Assembly: GCA_001949185.1 (NCBI GenBank)
Contig: BDGG01000017.1
Coordinates: forward strand, 558,001 to 622,000
Source: Ramazzottius varieornatus
Taxonomy: Eukaryota; Tardigrada; Eutardigrada; Parachela; Ramazzottiidae
Reading direction: 5' to 3'
DNA length: 64,000 bases
Shown: positions 33,669-45,100 of the stretch, in pieces
How the letters are laid out: each line of letters opens with the position of its first letter
Numbering within the stretch: position 1 is the first letter of the stretch
Notes under the pieces: model-generated
Database searches by the model: none
What the model was told of the DNA's origin: nothing
What the model saw: the letters and a program-made list of their open reading frames with translations, nothing else
Translations under genes and position numbers: made by a program

Positions 33669-36600
33669 ATGATGCGGTGTCAAACCGTGACGCCGTTACC
33701 TTCTCTAGTCTTTTACTGGGTACTAGGCAATCTGTGGATAAGCACCTCTGCTTCGCAGCCCGTTGCGGACTCTAGCACGGTGCCCGACATGTACAGCGGG
33801 CAGATCCGAATCAAAGCTGCTGTTTTATTGACCAGTGGAAGTGACCTGGCCTTTGACTATTACAACTTGGCGCCGGTGATCGACTTGGCGCTCCAACGAG
33901 TATTACAAGACTACGATGTCTCCATCGAGCTGCAGCTGGCATTGTACCAGGGCCAGTGTAATGTCTCCCAAGCCGTGGGCCAAGCCGTCCAGGCCATTAT
34001 TGCCAATGTTGACCTCATCATCGGACCGGCCTGTACACCCGACATGATCGCCGTCAGCCAAATCACCACTTATTACAAACTGAGCCTCCTCACTGGCGCC
34101 GGCAGCTTAACCGATAGTACCGGTAGGCAACGTCCGCTTTGCCCTTCAATCTCCTTTACCAATATTTCCCTTCTATCAATAGATGACCTTCTGGTCCGCC
34201 TAGCTAGGTTTCAACTTTATGCAGGTACTTTTGGCTGTCGTAGACGCATTTCCGTGGACAACGAGAGCATCGTACAATACCTACAGTCAGTGGTTATTCT
34301 TCGTGACCATGGCTGCTCGCTACAACTGGCGAACCGTCGCAGTGATTTACGACCGCGACGACGACAACAACCTCACTAATGCCAAAAGTAAGCAAACTCA
34401 TGACCCATCTTTCGTTCGCACGGAACGCCAATTTGGCTCTTTGTGCCGTCGCCTTGATGTGTGTCTGACCTGGTCTCCCAGGGTGTATTTTGTTGAAGAG
34501 TCAATTAAAGAAGACACAGCTAAGCTACATAAAATAAGCCGTTTAGCTGCGACCAAGAACGGTTAAACTGCACATCTTATAGTGGCTTTGCTGTGCCTTC
34601 TACTAAGCCAATGCGTAGGAGGAATCATCGTTAATCGGGTCTACAAAATTACTATGTCGCAGTGGAGGTGGCTTTTGATCTCTATCCCCTATTGACAGGT
34701 TTGATCCGGCATTTACTAGACAAGAATTTCAAAGCAGTGGAAATGGCCTTCAAGGGCGCGGATTATACGGGATTCAGGTCGGCGGAAGACATCCTGTCCG
34801 ATCTCATGATGCAAGCACGAAGTAAGCCGGTCTTCTAACTTGGTCACATGCTCAAATGGGGCCCAGTGCTGGCAAAAGTAACACGTTATTTCTTGACTTC
34901 CTTCACGAGCAAGGGCCTGTGAGTAGAGGATATAAAAGGGAGCGAGTGCGGAAGTGACGAGTAAAGGGCGTTTAAACCAGTGGCGCACTGAACTACCGAG
35001 TTGTGCTGGTAACAACAAAGATGCACGTGTGACATAGGCAGATGTAGGCAGCCGCGCGCAAAACTGATGGACAAGAGTCGAAACATTACTACCTTGTAGG
35101 GTAAACTATCAGAAAACAAGAGTGGAAGGGTGGGAAATCGAATCTATAAAGATCCGTTCAGCACAACGAAAAGAACAAACTAAAGTTGACTGTCGAAGGA
35201 GATGTTGCAACGAGCACAGAGTACAGCGCAGCCTTCAAACTGGAGGAGTGGTCAGAGCGACTGACCATTGGTCAGTAGAACGAAGGCTGCGAGGGAAGAG
35301 AGGACAGTGGGTAGTAAAATTAATGCTAGGACTTCCCTCGTGAAATCCTTCCTATTTGTCCCGATATCGTATCGAATAATATACCAATGCGATCCGATAA
35401 AAAGAAAATATCTCTAATCGAAATATCGATGTGGCAGAGGTATCGCAAAGTGCTGTACGATATTGGAAAATTTATGGAAAAATATCGTATCGTACTTTCA
35501 TCGTATTTCTTCCAGCACTGCAAATTCAAACAGGGAACGTACATTCATTACGGACGAAAGATCAAAGGCGCCTACTTCAGCCACCCTCAAAGGAAATCAA
35601 TGAATGCCGCTTTTATCCATTCGTTTTAGCGTGTTATACGTAATAAATGAAAGTTGTTAGTTACCATATGAGAAACTACAGCATGGAAAGTGAATCCCCA
35701 CTCCGCTACTCGTGCGGTTTTTTGATTAGTTTGCTGGCTTGTGGGCTACACAAGGTCTGTTGCAGTTTTGTGCACACAACTAATAATCGAAAACTTGCAC
35801 GAGTAGGCAGAACTTTCTACATTGTAGAAAAGTAGTGTTTATATCTTTCGGAACATACTTATAAAATGCCTAATTTATATTATTGTATCTGAATATCAGC
35901 TTCCCATTTGTTTAGTATTCGATTTGGCAATACAGTAATTGGAATGGTTATCGACAGTTGCAGTGATATTGACGACATCGGTGCGCGTCCGCCAGATGAT
36001 GCTGCAAGCACAACGGATGGGTCTGAACAAGGGCGATTACGCCTTTTTCGTGCTGGACCTGTTCCACGGCGAGTTCAACTTGGACAACGATGTGGGCAGT
36101 CAGCGTGGTTGGAAGCAGAACGACATGTTCGACCAGGAAGCCTTCTCGGCCTACCGTCTTCTCTCTGCGCTGGCCCTCAAGACTTCCAAGTACAGCCCCG
36201 CCTACCAGGCCTTTGAACGACGTGTCCGGCAGAAAGCCCACATCCCGCTTTATGGCCGGCCCTTGGATGTCAACTACTACAGCCTATCCTTTTACGACGC
36301 CATCTGCATGTACGCCATGGCTCTCAATGTCACGGCCCAGCAAAACGTCTCCGTCAACCATAACGAAGCTTATGGCTCGGCCGGCATCGAAACCATCATT
36401 CGACACCTTTCTAACATGACCTTTGCCGGTACGTCCATCTTCTAGCCTATATCCATCACACCTTTTATTGGCGTCTTCAGCTTTGTCACATGAACTTTGC
36501 CTGGGAAATATACTGCGGGCTCGCAGAAACTTTCTGCACGTACGGCACGCGGTCATTTCCGTGGTTTTTTCTTGCGGTACCATGCTGCAAACACTGTTCC

Positions 36601-39600
36601 ATATGCTGCACGGACGGCATACGGCAACGAAAATTTTGTTATAACGGCAAATTTTTCTCTGAATTGAGATATCTTAGGAAACAGCAAACCATCAAGCTTT
36701 TTGACCAAGAAAGATGGTACATCGCCAAAAAATATCGGTGAAAATTTCACCACAGTCATTAAAACAGCGTTTCTGAAAGAGTGCTTGAAGCCTAGGATGC
36801 TGAAAATCAAAAGGAAGCTCCGTCTCTGGCTTACAGCACACGAAAACACACGTTACATGACCGACATCAGCTTATTCGGTGAATTCCGAGAGAGAAACAC
36901 CCGACAAAACAGGCAATCAGTCACAAACTTCATGCTACCAGCTACGGCGCCTGCGTCACTGGGCGATGCGGTGCGGACGGACACCGTCCCGGAATTTTAC
37001 GGCGCGTACTGTGCGGCATTTTTCCTCCAATTTTCCTTGCGGTTGCGTACGGCCGTACCGCACTGCTGCCGTATGGTTCCGCAACACTACGCGGTTTTAT
37101 ACTCTGCACCATTTGGTCGTAAATCGATGCAGCCGTCGATGGGATGGCCATAATTGCTTATACTAAAGCTTGTCTTGTATAGGTGTGGCGGAAACCATCT
37201 ATATGAACTCGAATACAGATCGCGTTGACGACTTTGAACTGTACCAGCTTTCCTCCTCGTCGGACGGTAAATTTCGGGTAGGTCAACCGGTGAAAGTAAA
37301 ACTGTCTTGTCGCTGCCAGATGCCCTAACGTAACCGTAACGTTTACGTTGAAGGCTGTGGCGCAGATGCTGGGAGTGGAAGGACAGTATCGCGAGACCGA
37401 GGCGATATCCTGGCTCAGTGCCGACGGTAAGCCGCCGGCCAATCGACCTTTCTGTGGCTTTGACGGTAACGACCCAATCTGCCTGCTTCAACGACAGAAA
37501 ATTTTGGGAGGATCCCTTGGTGCTGTTTTTCTTTTCCTTCTGGTGTCGAGTCTCGTCGGTCTGGGTGTGGCTCGCTACCTCAGCCATCGCAAGGAGATGA
37601 ACAACTTAGACTGGCTGGTCAGCTGGAACGAGGTTTTCGTCTACCAGCGCGCCCGTTCCAGCGCTAGCCGCAGCAGCATTCGGAGTGGCGGGAGCGTACC
37701 TCCCGAAGGTGAGCCAGTAGAAAATATGCCACAATGGGAGGTCGGCAAACAGATTCCGCAAGTCTTTATTCCACAAGCGGCGTAGGTTTCCTGTAATGTT
37801 AGCTGGAAGGGTGCGCCTCTTGGGACCTCGGCAAGATTGTGTTGGAAGTGGCGCATGTTGTCGCTGTTGTTGGGTGAAAGCGTGCGCCGCTTGGAAATAT
37901 CATCTTGTCAAATTTATTTGCCGAGCTGCCCAATGATATTTTGGAGAAGCAGTTGTGTTCTACCATTCGCTTCTGTTATGAGTCAACCGATCAGTTCTGA
38001 GTTTAAAGGTATGACTGAACTGCCGGCTGCCAGCAACCAACCGAAGAGTGACAAGACGGCGGCCAGTGGGGTGCCCATGATGCCGATGCCATTTCGGTTG
38101 CATTCCAGGAGTACGCTGACACAGAAGGAATCGGACATCAAGAGTCGGGAAACTATCAACAAAGGCAGCACGGTGGTGGCTACAGTTCGGGGAGTGTTGG
38201 TCGTTCTCCGCATGTGTGAAGGGGCGCATGTCGACCTGAGTGCGAGGACCCGTCAAGAGGTCAGGACCGTCAAAAGCCTCAACAATGAAAACTTAATGAA
38301 GTTCGTGGGCGCCTGCATTGAGAGCGACCACGTTTCCGTCTTTGGAGAATACTGTTCAAGAGGAACACTGCAGGTGAGAGCGGGTCATGCCCATTGATCT
38401 CTCCATGGTTTCTTGCGGCAAGTCCCATCTTCCAAGTACAGACAAATCATATCAGCCTATGCGGCAAACCCTTCGACCGTGTCTCATAAAATGCTCGGGA
38501 ATATTCTCACAAGACAGATGGGACTTGGTTTCTACTGTAAATGGGCATGATGCTCACTTATTGAGGCAATTATCACCCCCAAACAAAGTGGGCAGTTATC
38601 CTAAATTCAAAGGCCGGTTGTTCGCGTTGTGCCATTTCTCTTATGATGAATAATTTTCTGTACGAGGGAAAGGTCGTAAAGTTAGCCCCTTCATACCGGG
38701 TTAGTAAAGTTAGCCGTCTGAGTTCGCCTGTTCTCTACTACTAAATCCCAAACTTTTAACGATAGATCGATAGATAAAATAATGGGCTGTTGAGTGGTAT
38801 TAGGCATAGTTAACACGAGGAATCAGAGAATCCAACAGATCCGCAACTAAAAGAACGTTGAAATCTCATATTAAAAAGCCAAGACTGACAATCCAATAGT
38901 CAATCAAGCAATAGACGCTACAGCCGTTGATAACTTTACAAACCCGGTATGGCGTGGCTAAGTTTACAACCTATACCTCGTATATGCAGCCGACCCGTCC
39001 CAACGAAACACCGAGTCGCCGAGGGGTTCCTGCTGGGTTCAAAGAGGACGTTTTTGCCTTGAGTTTAAAGCTCTGTTTCTGCTGTCTTCATGACCTAATC
39101 TGAGCAGAAACAGAGCATCCTGCTCACTTCAAGCTGAAAATACCGGAGAACTTATGGATTTTTGAAGAGCCGTTTTCGAACACAGCAGGAACCGCGATCC
39201 GGCTAGGGAGGGGATGACTCATTACCAGAATGTCTTTTGGCCGAGGCGAAAGAAGTGCAAAAAATTATAAGGACCGAACTAAAAAAAGATGCGAAAACTG
39301 ACAGAGGCTCCGTTGCAGGATGTGTTGTTCAATGACGTCATCGCCTTAGACTGGGCCTTCCGGCTGTCCTTTATCAACGACCTATTACGGGCCATCAGCT
39401 ACCTGCAGTCCAACACCGTCTTGCAGTGTCATGGCCGACTGACCTCCAAGTGCTGCTACATCGACAAGCGCTTCGTCCTAAAGGTGGGCGACTACGGTCT
39501 TCCTTCCTTCTACAACACTGTAACCGCCATCGAGAGAAGAGAACCAGCCGACATGCTGTGGAGTGCTCCCGAGATTTTGAGGTCGCGTAACACCAACAAG

Positions 39601-41842
39601 GCCAGTGCCGAGGGCGACATCTTCGCCTTCGCCATCATCTTGTCGGAAGTTATCACGCGTGAGTCTCCCTACTACAAATCCAACGCTAGTCCCGAAGGTA
39701 CAAGCTTTCCCTATCTCTAGCAAGCAGGCAGGCAGGCAGGCAGACGAAACATCTCAACATCGCTGTCTCAAGGAGCGCACTGTTCTGTTGTTCCTGACAG
39801 GAAATGTGCGCCACCTGGAAAACCCGACAAGCTGGTTTTCCCAAGTGGCGCACGTCATGATTGCGATTCACTGGAAACGTGCGCCACTTGGGATAATGAC
39901 CATGTATATTTCCTAACTTTTCTTAGCCGGCCTTCCAACCAGCACTTCTGCATTGACTGTCCGTTCCTTGCAGAAATTGTTCGGCGAGTGGAGCGATCGG
40001 AGCATCCGCCTTTTCGCCCGACCATCGACGACCCCTTCGTTAATCAGGAGATCCTCTTCGTTATGCAGTCCTGCTGGGCCGATTCACCCGCTAACCGACT
40101 GAAGATTCCACAGGTGCGCAACTGTCTGCGCCTTCTCTCCAAGTAAGACCATATCCTGTTTGCTTTTATTCTTCTGCCTTAGAGCACTTCCGTCTGCTTA
40201 CAGGTCGAACGGAAATGAAAATAAAAGCAACATCATCGATACGCTGCTGGAGAGAATCGAGCAGCACGCCCAGAGTCTGGAAGATTCGGTAGAGGAAAAG
40301 ACGCTGGCTCTGGTGGAGGAGAAAAAGAAGACGGACCAATTACTCTACTCCATATTACCCAAGTACTCTGCTGTCTACAGCTGGCCATCCGAATACAGAT
40401 CAACTGACTGTATGTATATTGCTGATGTGTGCAGGTCCATCGCCGAACAGCTCAAGCGTGGAGAGAACGTCTTCCCCGAAAGTTACGAAGGCGTGACCAT
40501 CTACTTTGGTGATATCGTGGACTTTACCCGCCTTTCCTCCAGCAGTACACCCATGGAGATTGTCAACTTGATGAACGACCTATACTATCAAGTAAGCTCT
40601 TTGCTTCGCTGACCATCAGCCACACAAGAAAATTATGATATTAAATTGAGTTTCTTGTAGTTTGATCAGATCATTGCTGGGTTTGACGCATACAAGGTGG
40701 AAACGGTCGGCGATTGGTAAGCAGCTTCACTGGTTTGGGTACGACAAAGACTTTGACGGTGACGGTTGTTCTTGGCAGTTACGTTATTGCCAGCGGATTA
40801 CCAAATCGTAACGGCCAAAAGCACGCCAGCGAAATGGGGCGTCTGGCCTTAACGCTACGAGAAGCCGCTAAAAGCTTCAAGATTCGCCACCGCCCAGGAA
40901 CGCCCATCGAGCTGCGCATAGGCCTTAATTCCGGACCTTGTGTGGCTGGCGTCGTCGGCTTCCAGACACCTAAATACTGCTTGTAGGTCATCCCTGTCAC
41001 AAGTCTTGAACCCTCGAAAAGTAGTGTACACGCTCGACGAGATATTATGGGCCAGTAGAAATTACGGGCCAGGCGGAAAAGACGGCAAGTTTATGTATGG
41101 AAGTGAGAAACAGAAATCGGACAATTGACATAACGGAGTTAAATTCAACCGTAGAAAATCGTCATGGACAGTGGCCATCAGCTGATCAGTTGTTTTACTC
41201 TAACGCTTCAACGCTGCTGTCGATGTTGTCCCGGAGAAGCCTTGGACTAGGTTGAACTGTTGAAGGTGTGTGTGTTCCGGTAAAATGGAGATCTAACTGC
41301 TATAGCAAATATTACAAGCTTTAGCTCTTCGGCCCAATATCTAGCACGTACGTACAGCAGTCCAGCCTTCGATGAATCGATGTTGGTTTTTACTTGTAGC
41401 AAGAATCACCTGCCCGTGCCGCCGTAGGGAAAGGGCCTGGTCCGTAATTTCTACTGGCCCGTAATATCTCGTCGAGCGTGTACTGCATAGACCATGCTGC
41501 TGTAGATTCGGAGATACCGTCAACACGGCCAGTCGAATGGAAAGTACCGGCGAAGGTGAGACGACTTTGTATTAGTCTCCCGCTTTCTCGGCGTGTACGT
41601 CGACTTGTTGGTTGATTTTCACAGCCATGAAGATTCAGATAACGGAAGCCACTCGCAACATCCTGCAGTTTTTCTCCAGCTTTGAACTTGTTCTGCGCGG
41701 CGTTGTACCGGTGAAGGGTAAGGGCGAAATGACCACTTTCTGGCTCGAAGGACTCAAGTCCGACAACCCTTCCGACGCGGCCAGTTATCCCTTCCCTCCT
41801 CCCGCTACTGCGACACCTCCTCTCACCTCCATGGACATCTGA
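33669..41842 (+). CDS. Receptor-type guanylate cyclase 2, tandem paralogue of cyclase 1
   Basis: Fifteen exons: 33669-34122, 34244-34387, 34699-34821, 35958-36428, 37183-37277, 37354-37708, 38009-38373, 39319-39697, 39974-40142, 40204-40362, 40434-40591, 40661-40716, 40779-40982, 41516-41555 and 41625-41842. Domains are a signal peptide, ligand region ([31 protein letters not shown]), membrane helix ([20 protein letters not shown]), pseudokinase ([15 protein letters not shown]; no HRD), coiled-coil ([20 protein letters not shown]) and cyclase. The guanine-specifying Glu and Cys (KVETVGD; PKYCLFGDTVN) and the NTASRMES motif are intact. The usual FSDIVGF reads FGDIVDF, which keeps the metal Asp but alters its neighbours. 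Domain order and many exon borders match cyclase 1, so they arose by tandem duplication. The introns are much longer here and loaded with repeats. Confidence 0.87.
34970..35025. repeat. Palindromic intron repeat, copy 13 (partial)
   Basis: AACCAGTGGCGCACTGAACT only; the second arm is lost. Cyclase 2 intron 3. Confidence 0.5.
35345..35510. repeat. TATCGATA-rich block in cyclase 2 intron 3
   Basis: Many copies of GATATCG, ATCGATA and TCGTATCGA-like words occur in both orientations, mirroring the block at 33220-33360 and, weakly, CGATAGATCGATAGA near 38760. No coding potential. Confidence 0.5.
36430..37182. other. CpG-rich intron of cyclase 2
   Basis: This 750-bp intron has two CpG-rich flanks (about 36525-36630 and 36955-37145) with words such as TACGGCACGCGGT and GCGTACGGCCGTACCGC. 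They are partly inverted relative to each other: TTGCGGTACCATGCTGC on the left against TTGCGGAACCATACGGC from the complement of the right. It is probably a decayed foldback element. Confidence 0.4.
37765..37938. repeat. Palindromic intron repeat, copy 14 (two units)
   Basis: ACAAGCGGCGTAGGTTTCCT / AGGGTGCGCCTCTTGGGA, then CAAGATTGTGTTGGAAGTGG and AAGCGTGCGCCGCTTGGAAA, right flank TTATTTGCCGAGCTGCCC. Cyclase 2 intron 6. Confidence 0.85.
38374..39318. other. Long intron of cyclase 2, no gene seen
   Basis: This 945-bp intron separates the pseudokinase N- and C-lobe exons. No coding frame or known repeat was recognised apart from a short GATAGAT run near 38761-38776. Confidence 0.5.
39722..39743. 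repeat. (GCAG)n microsatellite
   Basis: Five to six GCAG units lie in the cyclase 2 intron just before a palindromic repeat copy. Confidence 0.9.
39770..39905. repeat. Palindromic intron repeat, copy 15 (two units)
   Basis: AGGAGCGCACTGTTCTG / AATGTGCGCCACCTGGAAAA, then TTTTCCCAAGTGGCGCACGT and AACGTGCGCCACTTGGGATA. Cyclase 2 intron 8. Confidence 0.85.
41022..41489. repeat. Foldback element filling a cyclase 2 intron
   Basis: The left arm 41022-41073 contains GTACACGCTCGACGAGATAT then GGGCCAGTAGAAATTACGGG. The right arm about 41436-41489 is its reverse complement with few mismatches, and weaker pairing continues inward to about 41090 and 41420. The element takes up 468 of the 533 bases between exons 13 and 14 and starts 39 bases after the donor. 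Confidence 0.85.
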
Positions 41843-42138
41843 TTGTTTCAGCAACCTTCTACTCAGATCCTCACCCAACTGATCTCATTTTAATTTTATT
41901 CTTGTCACATGATAATGACATTGAAGGTCAACAGAACAATTTACTTTTCTGTTAATCTGTAAGAATTTCTTCCACTTCGATTCTATCGACTCGTTTGGCA
42001 TGCAGCATTTAGCTGAACGACGATATGTGCCAAAACTATATAGCAGAAAAGTTCGTACGTCGAAAAGGAAAGTCTATCGACACAGTCACTCATATAGTAG
42101 AAGTAAAATTGACTGAAAACTAGGAGATACATCAAGGT

Positions 42139-45100
42139 CTACATCAAGTTACTTCGGCGTCGTCGACGAGCCCGAGTGGCGGCTGAGCGACCAGCAGCAA
42201 TCGCTCCGCGAGCAGCGCCTCGTGGTACCACAGCCCGTGGCATTAGAGGTACCTGATCAGTGGCAGAGTCTGTTGAAGCGACGACCGGTGCCATGATGGG
42301 ACGTCTTTCGGGCGAGGACAGTAGGCCAGGGCTGAGGCGCAATGCTCCTCGTCCAGCACGGCCAGCACGTGGACCAGCTGGACGCCGAGCAGGACGACCA
42401 GCTGAGGGCGAAAGACGCGATGCGGCCTGACCACTCCCAGAGGGCAGGCTATCATCTGCAAGAATAAAGGCAACATTTCGGACACCGGAAAATAAACTTG
42501 AAAAAACGACCAGATCGTTCTTTCAAAGTGGCGCATACTTCCATTGTTATTGCATGATAACGTGCGCAACTCAGAAAAACACGACAAGATTGCTGCCTCC
42601 AAGTGGCGCACTTTTTCGGAAGCGCGCGCCACTTGGAAAAGCGAGCTACTCTTATTTGGTATCATCGCTTGTTGTATCTGATGCTTATCCTTACTGTCAG
42701 CCGAAGCGACTGAAGCTTCTCCGGGGCATGGGACCATTGGTTCCGGCACCTGGCTTCTTCTGGTAGGGCGACGCGGACTGACATACGCCGGCTGCTCATT
42801 GGCTTGCGAAGTTGGGACGTTGTCCGTGCCTTCACCGGCCATTTCAACAGAGACCGATGGCAGAGAGGGAGCTGCCGAGTCTTCGGCACCTTGGAAGGAG
42901 CTGCTGTCTTCCGAGGCCGCGTTCAGTGCGTCCTCGAAGAACTGGCCGCGAATATTGTGGGGAGTCGGTGGCACTTGCGAAGCTGTGACGTCTTCAATGG
43001 CCTCCGACATTTCACCGAAGAAATGCGGAACGTGCGGCATCCTACGGAACCCATCATTCTTGTTAGCTCGTGAAAATCAATACTGATCAATGCGTTTTAT
43101 GCGCCTGCATACACCTTAGTTGTTCGACAATGCATTCGGATGTAGGTACGTGCGACTATGTAAAAAACTTGGGGGGACTAAAGACTAAAGGGCGAAAGAA
43201 CGGTCTAGTAAAGTTGCACATACGCATTGCCTTCGTCTTCCCTACAGGGCGTGATCAGCTTGGGAGTTGATGGCACCACTCCGTATTCATCTGGTCCACT
43301 TTCGTATCGTCCACTCAACTAAAAGACCATACAATGCAAGGTAATCAGCTTATCTCTCGAACCTGCATACTCTAAACCGTGCTCACACCACGGTAGACAA
43401 GTATGTAGTCCCTTGATAACTTTTAACTACAGTACATGAATTTATCAGTCACCTACGTACCACTGATAGGCCAGGTGTTCGTGGTGGCAGACCCAGAGAG
43501 CTGGAGGGTATGCCCAACATGCCGGAAGAATGTGCGGGACCTGAGGAGCGTGGGCTCTGAGATAAGGAAGGTCGGTCCAGAGGAGTCAAGGATGGACGTG
43601 ATCGCCCAGTGGAGGTTGAGGGTTGCGGCAGCAGGGCGCCACCTTCCGATGCTCGAGCCTGCTCTGGGGCTTCATGTACAGCAGCTTGGGCAGGAGAGGT
43701 AAACTGGAAAGAACTGGAAGTGGGGTGACTGGGGTTACCGTCGTCCTCGTCGTAGCTGCCCGATGATGACTCTTCGTCTTCCCGTGGCGTCACGTCGTAT
43801 ATGCCACCCTCTGCAAAAATCCCAACTGATTTATTTCTCTTTCACAAAACTCTCTGCCTTTTAGGATATCGATTGCACCATGAGGCTGAATTACTCCGCT
43901 TCGACTTTTCCCCGAAACGTCATATACAGATTGGGACGTCGGCAAATGATATGAACCCGATTGCTATGTTCAGTGGCGCACGTTTCCATTGTTGCTGGCT
44001 GACAGTGTGCACCACTTGCAAAAACGATCTGGTTCAAGTCATTTGCCAGCCCAATCCTTGCTCATCATACCGGCTTGATCAGCTGTTTCGGATAGCTCGT
44101 CCGAGAGTTCGCCCGAAGGGCTGACGGCTCCTTCGCTGGACTGGGTCACCAAGTCCTCAACGTCCTTCTCACCCGCTTCCTCGTCATTGTCCGGAGCAAT
44201 CTGACCAATTTCCTGCAAGAGCAGACAAGCTGGAATTATGCAGTGGAGGCAGAAAGACGGTTAAAGGGTCGTCATTGGACATACCTGTCCGTCGTCGAGC
44301 GCAACGTCTTCTTGTTCGACATCCTCCCCCTCGTCAGGTCGTTCAGCGTCGACTTCGTCGTTGACCTCCATCTGGTCATCGGGTGAAGGCTGCTGTTCTT
44401 CCTCCTCCATGTCCAGCGCCACGTCTTCGCCTTGGACATCGCCAGTAGCCCCATCGGTTCCCACTTTGGGTGACTGGATGGGCTGCTGCGCTACCTCTTG
44501 CCTCTCCTCGTCTCTGCAAGACCAAGTCTAATCATTTTGTTTCTCTCTCCACAACTAGACAAGGATGTCAGTAGAACTGACGCTAACTGAGGCCACTGTC
44601 AAAGTCTTACATGGGAGCTGAACGGGAGTCAGATCGCGGACGGTTAACAGCCGGTGTCTCCACGGCCCCGGCCGAGCGCGAGTTGATGCGGGTACGCTGG
44701 GCCAGCGACGAGTTGGTGCTGCTGATGACGTCGGACGAAGTGGGGTTGGAGGAGACATCGCGCCGTAACCGCTTGAAGAGCTCCTGACTGTCTGCGCTAT
44801 CCTTGGAACTACGAAAAGAAAAGCAGCAATCGTTTTCAGAGAGAAGAGCATGCCTAGAGAGCTGATCGTTTAAAGGCAATAGCTAGTACACACTGCGACT
44901 GGTCGGAAGTGGAGGGGAGGCGAGAGCGTTTGGTGGACGGTAAAGATGCAGGTCCCGCCGAGGTGCTGGAGCTAGTCTCCATGGAAGGGTGTGGTGAAAC
45001 CATGGGACTTTGCAGTATGTGAGGCGGCGCTTCATGAACGGCTGGATCACTGGCCGTAGCACTGCCACTTCCATCCTACACTCACAGCAAGATAACGTCG

